Under the pieces are notes generated by a model that was given only the letters and a program-made list of their open reading frames with translations, was not told where the DNA came from and did not search any database. The position numbers and the translations under genes were made by a program. 64,000 nt of DNA from an uncultured Lachnobacterium sp. (GTDB lineage Bacteria; Bacillota; Clostridia; Lachnospirales; Lachnospiraceae): NCBI GenBank assembly GCA_937889225.1, contig CALAST010000068.1, positions 32,535 to 96,534 of the forward strand. The letters are read 5' to 3'. This document shows positions 8,736 through 18,190 of this stretch, piece after piece (the stretch's first letter is position 1; each line of letters begins with the position of its first letter).

Positions 8736-9413
8736 CTATTGTAATAACTTTCTTAATTCATCTTTTCCGTTTTCATATGAAGATTTTACCTCTTCATATA
8801 AACTTTTATAAAATGCAACTGCAGAATCTTTTCTTTCTTTCGCAATCAATTTTGCTTCCGCAGTATAAAAATTTGAATATACCTTTTCCAATTTATATTT
8901 ATATTCTTGAAAAAAAGAAGGTGTTATATCATTCTCACCACTTGAAACAGAACCATCTGGCAAAAGAGAATATATTGGTTCCGAAACAATACCTTTATAA
9001 ATTAGTGTACGAGCTATACCCATTGTGCCCGTTGCATCTAGTTTATCAGCATCAAATAAAATCTTTGCCTCTAAACTTTCTGGCAAATTATTTTTTCTAT
9101 ATCTATGAGTTTTAATGCAATGTTTTACTTTTTCGGCATATTGACTGTCATAACCATTACTTACCAGAAAAGAATATGCTTTTTCACTACCGACTATTGC
9201 ATGACACAATTCAGGATTTGCAAATTGTTCTTTTCTTCCAATATCATGTAATAAACATGCACAAATTAAAACATCGTAATCAACCTCTTTTTCTTTTTTG
9301 GCAATACGCAACGCATTATATAACACACGATATATATGTTCTTTGTCATGTGCACTATCTTCCATACACGAAACCATATACTCTTCAATCAATGAGTATG
9401 TACTTTTATTCAT
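8736..9413 (-). CDS. HD-domain phosphohydrolase
   Basis: A 225-aa cytoplasmic protein of the HD superfamily, metal-dependent phosphohydrolases. The signature is complete: His22-Asp23 in HDKEH, His56-Asp57 in LLHDIG and an Asp in LFDADKLDATG near residue 121. The layout, including GIARTLIYKG and a helical C-terminus, resembles the YedJ/YpgQ group, some of which act on nucleotides. The actual substrate cannot be stated. Transcribed singly, with short gaps on both sides and no visible partner. Confidence 0.85.
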   Translation of the reverse strand: MNKSTYSLIEEYMVSCMEDSAHDKEHIYRVLYNALRIAKKEKEVDYDVLICACLLHDIGRKEQFANPELCHAIVGSEKAYSFLVSNGYDSQYAEKVKHCIKTHRYRKNNLPESLEAKILFDADKLDATGTMGIARTLIYKGIVSEPIYSLLPDGSVSSGENDITPSFFQEYKYKLEKVYSNFYTAEAKLIAKERKDSAVAFYKSLYEEVKSSYENGKDELRKLLQ

Positions 9414-9482
9414 ATTTACCTCTCTAAATCATACCATTTCTCAATTGGAAACACAAATCATCTTATTTTTATCTATTTACTT

Positions 9483-11693
9483 CTATTTTTTTATCACACC
9501 ATCCCAATTCATACCAAATCCATAATCATACGTATTTCCCATCGTATCGGTATATGGTTCTAAATCAAATGGCTTGTCTTCACAATGCTTTTCTACCGTT
9601 TCCATATCTTTCGGAAGCTGAATTGGAAGTCTGCCCTGTGGCTGTGCCATACCCTTAATTATATGTAACAACGCATCATGCTGTACTCCAAAATCTACAA
9701 GAATGGCATCTGCATATGGCTCTACTTCTGCCATTACCATTGCATGATGCATATGCATACATACAATAACAGGCTTGTCTTTCAGTACTTCTTTTGCATG
9801 AATGATATTGTCTAAATCCGATTCATTTCTTGCTGTTCCTACTTTTCCTGCATAACTGCGGTTTGGTGATGCTTCACGGAAATCGCCGCCTGCAATACTT
9901 TGGGTTCTGGCATGTACTGCCTGATATGGACGATATTGAAGGGAAATTGGCAAATATCCGTTTCCGCCATTTTCGATATCTGTTTCACTATAACATTCTG
10001 ACATTGGACTATCCGCAAAAATAATTGCTGCATCGGCTTCTTCTAAGCTATCTGCCCATTCAAAATATTGGGAAATGATTTCTTTCGAAGAACCTGCAAA
10101 CGTTTTTTCCGGCTCGTCGGTACGGAAGAATGTCTTTCCTGCTAAGATTTTGCGGTTTGGAACATATACTTTTACTTTTTTCGTCATTGGCAATACTCCA
10201 TTATTTTTTAATAAAACAATGGATTTTAATTGTGCTTCAAACCCCTTTTCACAAAATTCTTTACATCCTGCAATCTGCTTACTTACTTCCGGGTCTAAAT
10301 ATGCATTCTCATACAAACCGCATAAGAATATATTCTTCAAAAGACGTTTTGCGGACTGTTCAAAACGTTTTCTCATAAATGTTTCTCCATGTTTTTCGCA
10401 ACCAAGTTTGTATGCTTCTAAAATTGGTACAATATTCGAATTTCCACCAAACTGGTCTACGCCATTTTCAATAATTCGCAAATGACGTTCCGATTCAGTA
10501 AGTGTCTCCACGCCAAAACATCTGCTGCCAAATGCACCCACACTTTCATCAGGGTCACCTGTAATGCCCCAGTCTGTACAAACAACACCTTCGTAACCGT
10601 ATTTTTTTCTTAACAAATCGTTAATCAGATAATGACTGTAAGAATTGCCTACATTTTCTCCATCTTTTTGGTCAATATCCCATGAAATTGAATAATATGG
10701 CATAATGGAAGCTGCTACTTTGGTAGGTCCGTCTAATTGAAATGCACCATCTAAAAATGGTTTCAAATGTGCATCAAAACTATCCCCCGGATAAACTGCA
10801 TATTTTCCATACGCATAATGTGCATCACGACCTGCTTCACAAGGACCACCGCCCGGCCAATGTTTTGCCATTGCACATACGCTGTCATTACCCCATCCGT
10901 TTTCGCTGTCTTTTGTAGTCTGCAAGCCATCACAATATGCTTTTGCAAACGCTGTTACAAGTTCCGGGTCACAACCGAATGTATCTTCAAAACGCATCCA
11001 TCTTGGTTCTGTTCCAAGGTCAATCTGCGGTGAAAGTGCTGTTGCAATTCCAAGTGCACGATATTCTGTTGCAACGGTTTCTGCATAAGCTCTGCAAACT
11101 TCCGGGTCAAATGTAGAAGCAAGTCCCAAGCCTTCCGGCCATTTGGAAACTTCATTTGCTTCTGATTTAAACTCTACTGCTGCTTTTCCCGCACCATGAC
11201 GCGGGTCACTAGAAATATTGACAGGAATACTATGCGGTAATTGTTCCACATACGCCTGCATATGATTGCTCCATTTTGCAGCAAGTTCTGCATCTTTGAT
11301 TCCTGCAATTAAAATATGACGAATATGGTCATCCGTTAAGATTTTCTGCTGCTGGTCGGTTAAATCCCATGCATTTTTTCCACTTTCTTCCAAAGAAGTT
11401 CCATTGTAAGTTCCTATAAAAGGGCCAAAATTCAATGCCGGAAGCATTTGATGTGGCGAATACATCATAAGTCCTGCAATTTCTTCCACACTAAGCCTTT
11501 TCGCTAAATCCTCTGCTCTTGTATCTGCATCCAAACGCCAGTCAGCATACGGAACTAACTCCTTTGTTCCCTCCAAATCCTTAAATATATAGCCATCCAC
11601 TTCAATGACAGGACAGGAAGATACACCTATCGTCTTTCCGTTTTCGTTATGGTATAATGTGTATCCGTCTTTTCTTTCAATTTGATAGCCCAT
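9483..11693 (-). CDS. Glycoside hydrolase family 3 (beta-glucosidase-like)
   Basis: A 736-aa retaining glycosidase. The N-terminal TIM-barrel domain contains EPRWMRFEDTFGCDPELV and KHWPGGGP, and the catalytic nucleophile Asp is in GVVCTDWG near residue 373. The second alpha/beta sandwich domain follows, with a YDYGFGMNW-type end. No signal peptide and no C-terminal FnIII domain are seen, so it should act in the cytoplasm on imported oligosaccharides or glycosides. Substrate specificity (gluco-, xylo- or N-acetyl) is not decidable. No transporter or regulator sits beside it. Confidence 0.9.
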   Translation of the reverse strand: MGYQIERKDGYTLYHNENGKTIGVSSCPVIEVDGYIFKDLEGTKELVPYADWRLDADTRAEDLAKRLSVEEIAGLMMYSPHQMLPALNFGPFIGTYNGTSLEESGKNAWDLTDQQQKILTDDHIRHILIAGIKDAELAAKWSNHMQAYVEQLPHSIPVNISSDPRHGAGKAAVEFKSEANEVSKWPEGLGLASTFDPEVCRAYAETVATEYRALGIATALSPQIDLGTEPRWMRFEDTFGCDPELVTAFAKAYCDGLQTTKDSENGWGNDSVCAMAKHWPGGGPCEAGRDAHYAYGKYAVYPGDSFDAHLKPFLDGAFQLDGPTKVAASIMPYYSISWDIDQKDGENVGNSYSHYLINDLLRKKYGYEGVVCTDWGITGDPDESVGAFGSRCFGVETLTESERHLRIIENGVDQFGGNSNIVPILEAYKLGCEKHGETFMRKRFEQSAKRLLKNIFLCGLYENAYLDPEVSKQIAGCKEFCEKGFEAQLKSIVLLKNNGVLPMTKKVKVYVPNRKILAGKTFFRTDEPEKTFAGSSKEIISQYFEWADSLEEADAAIIFADSPMSECYSETDIENGGNGYLPISLQYRPYQAVHARTQSIAGGDFREASPNRSYAGKVGTARNESDLDNIIHAKEVLKDKPVIVCMHMHHAMVMAEVEPYADAILVDFGVQHDALLHIIKGMAQPQGRLPIQLPKDMETVEKHCEDKPFDLEPYTDTMGNTYDYGFGMNWDGVIKK

Positions 11694-11800
11694 AGTTTTA
11701 TCTTCTCCTTCTATTTCTAATTATTTGTTCTTTGGGAAAGCGATGACTCATAATCTGCTTAACACAATTATTATTTATTCCAAATCACATTTTTCTCTTT

Positions 11801-13495
11801 TTACGCCCCTATCAACACCTTTTTTCCCTCAAACGCAAACCCATATTTGCGAATATCTTCTGCCGATATTCCTTTCGCTATCAAAGAAGCCGCATATTGT
11901 TTCTCCTGAATCTGCCCCAAAGCTGCTGCAACCGTATCTTCCAAAGATTTCTCCCGATTTGCATTATAAACTTTAAATTCTAAAATAACTGCGACATCTC
12001 CCTGCCTTTTCGGTTCTAACATCACATCGTATCTGCCAAAACCACTTTCACGGTTTGATGTAATCCAATATCTTTCCCGAAGTTCTACCATAAGCCCCAA
12101 CACAAATCCATGATAGAATTTCTCACACGCACTTCGCATAGATTTTGTTCCTGCATCAAAATAGCTAAAAATTTCCATCGTAATCTCATTCATATATGCA
12201 TTCATTGCCTCGATATCGCCTATGAACATTGCTTTTATGAAATCATTATAATCCTCTTTTACACTTCCAAACCAACCTTTTACCATTCCCAAAAACATTC
12301 TTTTTACTTCTCCATTCGTAAGCGTTAAATCATACATCTGCTCTTTTTCGCTTTCTTCTGCGGTTATATTTTCATAACTTAACACCTTCAGATAACCGCT
12401 TGCAAGAAGCAGACTCCAAATGGCATCTTCATTGTCATCTAATTGGTTATACACAATCTGTTCATCTATAGCACAGCGAATAGTTTCTCCATTTAATAGC
12501 TTTTCAAATGTAGTTTTTATTCCTTTATTGCCCTCTCGTATCAATTTTCCAACTAAGCTGTTACTGCTTGTATTTGCCCAATATGCATTAAATTTTCTTG
12601 TATCAAGAAAATTTAGAACTGACCATGGGTTATAAATATCTGTATAGCTTCCAAAAATAAATCCATCATACCAACATTTTACACCCTCTTTTTCCATAAT
12701 CAATTCATATTCTTCCAACGCTACAAACACTTCTGCTTCCGTGAAACCAAACGATGTAGCATATTCATTAGACGTTGTTGTTACTACTTTCAAATTATTT
12801 AAATCTGAAAAAACAGACTCCTTGCTCACTCTGGTAATTCCTGTCATCACAGCTCTTTCCAAATATGGATTTGTCTTAAATGTAGAATTAAACATACTTC
12901 TGGTAAACGCAACCAGTTCTTCCCAATAGCCATCGACATATGCTTCCTGCATTGGAGTGTCGTATTCATCTAACAAAATAATAACTTTTTTTCCATAATA
13001 ACGATATAAATAATTAGATAATTGATGTAATGCCATTGGTGCATCTTCTTTCGGCATTTCTGAAACCATTTTTCGAAAATAGTTTTTTTCGGTATCTGAC
13101 AGTTTCTCGCTTTTGAGCAGAAAATCATATTTCGCAAACTGCATCATCAAAATTTGACGTATCCTATAATTTACCATTTCATAATCTTTTTCTTTCACAT
13201 TCGCAAATGACAAACTAATTACAGGATATGTTCCTTGCAATTTCCGATATTTTTCCTCGTTCCATATAGCAAGTTTTTCAAATAAGTCACCTCTATTCGC
13301 ATAATTTATAGAAAAAAATTGCTCCAACATACTCATATTTAATGTCTTTCCAAAACGACGAGGGCGAGCAATTAACGTAACGCTATCTCCACTTTCCCAC
13401 CATTCCTTGATAAATGGTGTTTTATCCACATAAAAGTAATCTTCTTGTATGATTTTTTCAAAATCCTGTACTCCGATTGCTACGGTTCTTGCCAT
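11801..13495 (-). CDS. AAA-ATPase-like / PD-(D/E)XK nuclease-fold protein
   Basis: A 564-aa protein of the widespread family with an N-terminal AAA-like ATPase (AAA_34-type) and a C-terminal PD-(D/E)XK-like domain. Visible features: the start MARTVAIGVQDFEKII, Walker A ARPRRFGKT, Walker B VIILLDEYDTP, and C-terminal GRYDVMLEP with VILEFKVYNAN, the E-x-K of the nuclease fold. The start at 13495 has an AAAGGAAT ribosome site; a 19-codon upstream extension does not. These genes are usually present in many copies in gut Clostridia and Bacteroidetes. Their role is unproven; links to mobile DNA have been suggested. Confidence 0.85.
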   Translation of the reverse strand: MARTVAIGVQDFEKIIQEDYFYVDKTPFIKEWWESGDSVTLIARPRRFGKTLNMSMLEQFFSINYANRGDLFEKLAIWNEEKYRKLQGTYPVISLSFANVKEKDYEMVNYRIRQILMMQFAKYDFLLKSEKLSDTEKNYFRKMVSEMPKEDAPMALHQLSNYLYRYYGKKVIILLDEYDTPMQEAYVDGYWEELVAFTRSMFNSTFKTNPYLERAVMTGITRVSKESVFSDLNNLKVVTTTSNEYATSFGFTEAEVFVALEEYELIMEKEGVKCWYDGFIFGSYTDIYNPWSVLNFLDTRKFNAYWANTSSNSLVGKLIREGNKGIKTTFEKLLNGETIRCAIDEQIVYNQLDDNEDAIWSLLLASGYLKVLSYENITAEESEKEQMYDLTLTNGEVKRMFLGMVKGWFGSVKEDYNDFIKAMFIGDIEAMNAYMNEITMEIFSYFDAGTKSMRSACEKFYHGFVLGLMVELRERYWITSNRESGFGRYDVMLEPKRQGDVAVILEFKVYNANREKSLEDTVAAALGQIQEKQYAASLIAKGISAEDIRKYGFAFEGKKVLIGA

Positions 13496-13688
13496 GTTTT
13501 TATCATTCCTTTCTGCCATAAGTCCTGTTATTGAAAACGAAACTTTATACAAACTTTCTTTTATCAGTATATCTGATTTTCCTTATGATTTCAATTCATA
13601 CATTTTTCATCTCAAATGTATAGTTTATGCCAAGTTACTGTTCACACATGACCAGTAACATGTAAAAATCATTGGATACATCTTTGTG

Positions 13689-13935
13689 AAGCCTCACACG
13701 ACTAAAGTCGCGTGCTTCCCATAAGTGTAATTCTACACGTAGTCTCTTTAGGAGACAGGAACTTCGTTACTACAAATACAGCCTAAACTCAGTTCCTTAT
13801 GCCATTACACGCATAAGTTCCGCATTCAGGTTAATTAATGTAGATAACGTGCAGGTGCTTCTCTTTGTACATTGCGGTACTTTTGCCGCAATTACAAACC
13901 TCTCCCTCTCGGGCAAGGATTTTATGATTTCTCGC
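13689..13935 (-). mobile_element. IS200/IS605-type remnant (3' end and hairpin)
   Basis: On the minus strand a decayed coding-like stretch with a Cys-x-Cys-Gly segment (EVCNCGKSTAMYKEK, near 13890) is followed by an untranslated segment and a strong hairpin, CACGCGAC-TTTA-GTCGTGTG (13695-13714), inside wider GAAGC/GCTTC arms. This resembles the 3' end of tnpB-carrying elements, where the gene tail, guide-RNA region and right-end hairpin are adjacent. Stop codons interrupt the frame, so no protein is made. The full gap is 13496-13962; I see nothing else in it. Confidence 0.45.
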
Positions 13936-13962
13936 ACAAAATAGCGGCTCCCTAACTACTGC

Positions 13963-14739
13963 CTATTTCACTTTTGTAAATAAGGCTCTTGCATTCGCTT
14001 CTGTTACACGTTCCACTTCTTCCGTGGAAATCCCCTTAATCTTTGCAATCTTTTTTAGCACATATGGCAAATAAAGAGAACTGTTGCGTTTGCCGCGGAA
14101 TGGTTCAGGTGCCATGTATGGGCAATCAGTTTCCAGTAAAATACGTTCTAATGGAATCGCTTCTACTGTTTCTACCAATTTTTTGGCATTTTTAAATGTT
14201 ACTACACCGCCTACACCAATATAGTACCCCATTTTGATAAATTCCAATGCCATTTCTTTGGAATAAGAATAGCAATGAATAACGCCCTTCAGATTCCATT
14301 CCTGAACATCTTTTAACATCTGCATGGTATCTGCGGCCGCATCTCTGGAATGAATAATAACCGGAAGCTGTACCTCTTTTGCCAATTCTAACTGGCGTTT
14401 GAACCAATATCTTTGATTTTCTTGTACTTCGGGTTCTTTATCCCAATAATAATCCAGTCCGATTTCACCGATTGCAACTGCTTTTTCCCAGTTTGTCTGC
14501 ATCCGCATCCATTCTAAAAATACTTCATCCATTTCTTCAATTTCACTTGGATGAACACCTACGGCTGCATAGACATGCTGATATGCCTGTGCCAATTTTA
14601 TGGTCATTTTTGTGGAATCCACAGAAGCACCGGAATTGATAATTCTTCCAATTCCGGCTTCTTCCATTCCTTTTAGTAATTCATCTCTGTCATCTTCAAA
14701 ACGACTATCATCATAATGTGCATGTGTCTCAAAAATCAT
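13963..14739 (-). CDS. tatD: TatD-family metal-dependent DNase
   Basis: A 258-aa TIM-barrel hydrolase of the TatD family, 3'-5' exonucleases acting on DNA and linked to repair. Metal-binding motifs are in order: THAHYDD at the N-terminus, AVAIGEIGLDYYW (Glu), PVIIHSRDA, GVIHCYSYS and LLETDCPYMAPEPFRGKRN. Length is standard. The start codon directly follows the stop of the NUDIX gene (no gap), and metG lies just upstream, reproducing the metG-tatD pairing common in Firmicutes with an extra NUDIX gene between. Confidence 0.93.
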   Translation of the reverse strand: MIFETHAHYDDSRFEDDRDELLKGMEEAGIGRIINSGASVDSTKMTIKLAQAYQHVYAAVGVHPSEIEEMDEVFLEWMRMQTNWEKAVAIGEIGLDYYWDKEPEVQENQRYWFKRQLELAKEVQLPVIIHSRDAAADTMQMLKDVQEWNLKGVIHCYSYSKEMALEFIKMGYYIGVGGVVTFKNAKKLVETVEAIPLERILLETDCPYMAPEPFRGKRNSSLYLPYVLKKIAKIKGISTEEVERVTEANARALFTKVK

Positions 14740-15282
14740 CTACATATGCTCCTCTAATCGTGCGAGTTCTTCCAAATCAATACAATTTGGAATCGTATGG
14801 TTTGCAACAGCCAATTTACAATCCTCAAAATCAAACCAACGCACTTCATCTATTTCTTCGGGCTGGACTTTCAACTTTTCTGCATCAATATCTTTCCACA
14901 ACAAAAATACACGACTTACCTGATTATCCACAAATCGTTCTCCGTGAAATAATTGGTCTACATATTTATAATGCAGTCCACAATCTATCAATTCTTCCGG
15001 TAAAATCACAAGACCTAATTCTTCTTCCAGTTCACGAAGTGCGGATGGTACAAAATCATCACCTTGTTGAATATGCCCCGCACTGGAAATATCGTAGCAC
15101 CCCGGAAAAGAATCTTTGTCTTTGCACCGTTTTTGTAAAAGAATCTCTATTTTGTTATTTTTTTTTCTTACAATCCAGACATGGGCAGTTCTGTGACGCA
15201 CACCTGTTTTGTGTGCCACAGTTCTTTCAATGATTTCACCCGTTGGAATTCCATTTTCATCTACAATGTCGAATAATTCCAT
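14740..15282 (-). CDS. NUDIX hydrolase (YfcD/IPP-isomerase-like)
   Basis: A 180-aa protein starting MELFDIVDENGIPTGEII, the N-terminus of the IPP-isomerase-like NUDIX group that hydrolyses nucleoside diphosphate derivatives. The Nudix box is present as GHIQQGDDFV then PSALRELEEELGL, with Asp in place of the first Glu. The ATG at 15282 fits the family start; a longer frame would run into metG. It lies 8 bp after metG and abuts tatD, so the three form one operon. Substrate unknown. Confidence 0.82.
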   Translation of the reverse strand: MELFDIVDENGIPTGEIIERTVAHKTGVRHRTAHVWIVRKKNNKIEILLQKRCKDKDSFPGCYDISSAGHIQQGDDFVPSALRELEEELGLVILPEELIDCGLHYKYVDQLFHGERFVDNQVSRVFLLWKDIDAEKLKVQPEEIDEVRWFDFEDCKLAVANHTIPNCIDLEELARLEEHM

Positions 15283-15290
15283 ATATACCC

Positions 15291-17288
15291 CTACGCAATT
15301 TCTGCTCCGCTTGGCATTGGTTTTTCCGGTGTCATAAGGGAAAGGTTTCCTTCGGCATCTTCTGCACAAAGAAGCATACCTTCAGAAAGAACACCTGCCA
15401 GTTTTGCCGGTTTTAAGTTCACAAGTACCATCACTTTTTTACCAACCATTTCTTCCGGTGTGTAATCTTTACGGATACCGGAAACAATCTGCTTTACTTG
15501 ACTTCCGATTTTTACCTGTGAGCAAAGTAATTTTTTGGATTTTGCTACAGCTTCACATGCAATGATTTCTCCCACTTGGAACTGCATTTTCATAAAGTCA
15601 TCAAACGTAATTTCTTCTTTTGCTTCAATATCAATGACTGCTTCTTCCACAACTTCTTCCTGTAGTGCTGCTCCACCGTTTAAACGAGCCTGTTCTGCTT
15701 CGTATTCTGCTTTTTGTGCAGCCTGAATTGCTTCTACTTTTGGAAGCACTTCTTTTGCATCCAAACGAGCAAACAGAATTTCCGGTTTTTCGGTTACTTT
15801 TTTGCCGCTTTCATAGAAACCAAAGGTTTCCGTTTCTTCTAATGTGCGAAGATTGGTGTTAAGCTGAGAAACAATGCGTTCTGCAGTTGTTGGAAGGAAG
15901 CTGTGAAGCAAGCTTGCACCAATCGTAATAGATTCGGTCAAATTATAAAGCACTTCTGCAAGTCTGTCCTGTTTTGCTTCGTCTTTTGCAAGTACCCAAG
16001 GCGTTGTTTCGTCAATATATTTATTGCAACGACGGAATAATGCAAATACTTCAGAAATCGCATCTGCGACACGAAGTTTATCCATTTTTTCCTGTACTTT
16101 TGCTTTTGTGCCTGTTACAACAGCTTTTAAGTCCGCATCGACATCTTCTTTTACACCTGTAGATGTCACCACACCACCAAAATATTTATTACTCATGGAA
16201 ACGGTACGATTTACTAAATTTCCTAAAATATTTGCAAGGTCAGAGTTAAATCGTTCGATGACCAAATCCCATGTGATAATACCATCATTTTCAAATGGCA
16301 TTTCGTGAAGTACAAAGTAACGTGTTGCATCTACGCCAAATAAATCTACCATATCATCTGCATAGATAACATTTCCTTTGGATTTGCTCATTTTGTCACC
16401 ACCCTGTAACAGCCATGGATGACCAAATACCTGTTTTGGAAGTGGTAAATCAAGTGCCATTAAGAAGATTGGCCAATAAATGGTGTGGAAACGTACGATA
16501 TCTTTTCCAATTAAGTGCAAATCTGCCGGCCAGTTCTTTGCAAACATTTCGTTAGAGCCGTCTGGGTCATAGCCGATTTTTGTGATATAGTTGGTAAGTG
16601 CATCTAACCAAACATATACCACGTGTTTCGGGTCAAAATCTACCTGTATGCCCCAAGTAAAGGAAGTACGGGATACACATAAATCCTGTAAGCCCGGAAG
16701 TAAGAAGTTATTCATCATCTCATTTTTACGAGAAACCGGCTGAATAAATTCCGGATGGGTATTGATATGTTCAATTAAACGGTCTGCATATTTGCTCATT
16801 TTAAAGAAATATGCTTCTTCTTTTGCCGGTTTTACTTCACGACCACAGTCCGGACATTTTCCATCTACAAGCTGTGATTCTGTCCAGAAAGATTCACATG
16901 GTGTACAGTAAAGACCTTCGTAAGAGCTCTTATAGATATCGCCTTTGTCATATAATTTTTTAAAGATTTTCTTTACACATGCTTCATGGTCATCATCCGT
17001 TGTACGCACAAAATTATCATAAGAAGAATCTACCAAATCCCAGATTCCTTTTACAACTCCTGCTACTTCATCTACATACTGCTTTGGTGTAATGCCTACA
17101 GCTTCTGCTTTTTCCTGAATTTTCTGACCATGTTCGTCTGTACCTGTCTGGAAATACACATCATAACCTTCTGCTCTTTTATATCTTGCAATCGCATCCG
17201 CTAAGATAATTTCATATGTGTTTCCAATATGTGGCTTACCCGATGTATAGGCAATTGCGGTTGTAATATAATACTTACCCTTATTCAT
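15291..17288 (-). CDS. metG: Methionyl-tRNA synthetase
   Basis: Class I synthetase, 665 aa, charging tRNA-Met. It starts MNKGKYYITTAIAYTSGKPH with HIGN as the HIGH motif; a zinc knuckle is formed by CTPC and CPDC (near 127-150), and DKMSKSKGN is the KMSKS loop (near 300). The last ~110 residues form the Trbp111/EMAP-II-type tRNA-binding domain (FDDFMKMQFQVGEI). The start at 17288 is preferred because GAGGA lies 7 nt upstream; an ATG three codons earlier is too close to it. Probably co-transcribed from the Met-type T-box at 17802-18115 through the DUF3784-like gene, although 192 bp separate them. Confidence 0.96.
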   Translation of the reverse strand: MNKGKYYITTAIAYTSGKPHIGNTYEIILADAIARYKRAEGYDVYFQTGTDEHGQKIQEKAEAVGITPKQYVDEVAGVVKGIWDLVDSSYDNFVRTTDDDHEACVKKIFKKLYDKGDIYKSSYEGLYCTPCESFWTESQLVDGKCPDCGREVKPAKEEAYFFKMSKYADRLIEHINTHPEFIQPVSRKNEMMNNFLLPGLQDLCVSRTSFTWGIQVDFDPKHVVYVWLDALTNYITKIGYDPDGSNEMFAKNWPADLHLIGKDIVRFHTIYWPIFLMALDLPLPKQVFGHPWLLQGGDKMSKSKGNVIYADDMVDLFGVDATRYFVLHEMPFENDGIITWDLVIERFNSDLANILGNLVNRTVSMSNKYFGGVVTSTGVKEDVDADLKAVVTGTKAKVQEKMDKLRVADAISEVFALFRRCNKYIDETTPWVLAKDEAKQDRLAEVLYNLTESITIGASLLHSFLPTTAERIVSQLNTNLRTLEETETFGFYESGKKVTEKPEILFARLDAKEVLPKVEAIQAAQKAEYEAEQARLNGGAALQEEVVEEAVIDIEAKEEITFDDFMKMQFQVGEIIACEAVAKSKKLLCSQVKIGSQVKQIVSGIRKDYTPEEMVGKKVMVLVNLKPAKLAGVLSEGMLLCAEDAEGNLSLMTPEKPMPSGAEIA

Positions 17289-17329
17289 TTTTATCATTCC
17301 TCACTTTCTTTTTTCTTCTATAAAGGAAA

Positions 17330-17362
17330 GCGGATATTCGCAATCCGCATTCGCTACTTGTT
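17330..17362. repeat. Dispersed intergenic repeat, copy 1
   Basis: GCGGATATTCGCAATCCGC starts this ~33-bp element and can fold (GCGGAT/ATCCGC); it continues ATTCGCTACTTGTT. It lies between the DUF3784-like gene and metG. Related copies lie at 19915, 24527 and 25000, all in the same orientation and all between genes. Confidence 0.6.
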
Positions 17363-17480
17363 GTAAACGCAGGCAATTTCATTATTTGTCTGCTCCACCT
17401 GACACAAAAATAACTTTAAAAATGTGTTTTCTACGTTTTCTCTATCATTTTCCTAAACTACTTCCATTACACAACTCTTA

Positions 17481-17786
17481 TCATTTATGATTATATCGAA
17501 TCCCTGCATAAATCAGCATGATAAGCCCACTCACAAAACCTATCACAAAAGGAATCAGACTCCACATGGAATGTATCCTGTCAACCACTACGGCTGTTAT
17601 CAAAATCCCCATTCCAATTACAACAATTCCTATTCCCGATATGGTACAAAATGCTTTTTTATCTTCTGCTCGTACTTTATCATAATGATAACTATGGAGT
17701 AAGGATATTTTTTGTTTTTTCCATATCAAATATCCAAGGACAACTAAAATAATCCCTACAATTCCCAAAATCATAGAACCAATCAT
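17481..17786 (-). CDS. Small DUF3784-like membrane protein
   Basis: A 101-aa protein with three predicted membrane segments: residues 4-22 (ILGIVGIILVVLGYLIW), about 52-70 (GIGIVVIGMGILITAVVV) and about 78-96. Between the first two lies a basic loop with HSYHYDKVRAEDKKAF, the conserved look of DUF3784 proteins (YxxKVxxxDxxxF). Function unknown. The ATG at 17786 has GGAGGATATACGG upstream, and the gene begins 15 nt after the terminator of a T-box leader, so its expression should respond to an uncharged tRNA. It precedes metG in the same direction. Confidence 0.7.
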   Translation of the reverse strand: MIGSMILGIVGIILVVLGYLIWKKQKISLLHSYHYDKVRAEDKKAFCTISGIGIVVIGMGILITAVVVDRIHSMWSLIPFVIGFVSGLIMLIYAGIRYNHK

Positions 17787-17801
17787 CCGTATATCCTCCA
17801 C

Positions 17802-18115
17802 AAAAAAAGCTCATCTCCTATTCTGCAATAGAAGACGAGCTCAAAATCCCGTGTTACCACTTCTGTTCACTATTGCCTCACAGCAACAGCCTCTGTAAAT
17901 GCCGTCGATATTCGGATTTTATCAAAAACAAACAAGTTCGTTTTTTTATTCCGTTTATATAAACGATATTTGTCCGCTATAACAGGCGGTCCTGTCAGTT
18001 CTTATCGAAATTTTCGTTCATAACTGCCACTCCAAAGCCATCTTCCCTGTATCTTCCATTACTTCCTCTCAGCACTTATCTAATATTGAAAAGGGAAGTC
18101 TCTCTGTAAATTTCC
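17802..18115 (-). ncRNA. T-box leader, probably Met-specific
   Basis: A full tRNA-sensing leader on the minus strand. Stem I base: GAAATTT near 18113 pairs with AAATTTC near 18008, with an AGAGAG element inside. The T-box sequence AGAAGTGGTAACACGGGA is at 17864-17847. The terminator is a 14-bp stem with two wobbles (17841-17810) followed by seven T (17808-17802). Aligning the GAG that follows the specifier with the Tyr T-box at 20460 puts ATG (18041-18039), followed by G, in the specifier position. The competing register is GAT. Met fits the downstream metG. The leader is seen; specificity is inferred. Confidence 0.85.
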
Positions 18116-18190
18116 AATGCATGTACTCTCTTTTTCCACGTGTTTTCCTGTTTTATTTTTATTTATCTACCACTTAATTTACCATTTTCT

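Noticed and set aside
13449..13658. 69-codon plus-strand frame before the IS remnant
   Set aside because: Mostly antisense to the AAA/PD-(D/E)XK gene start; no ribosome site.
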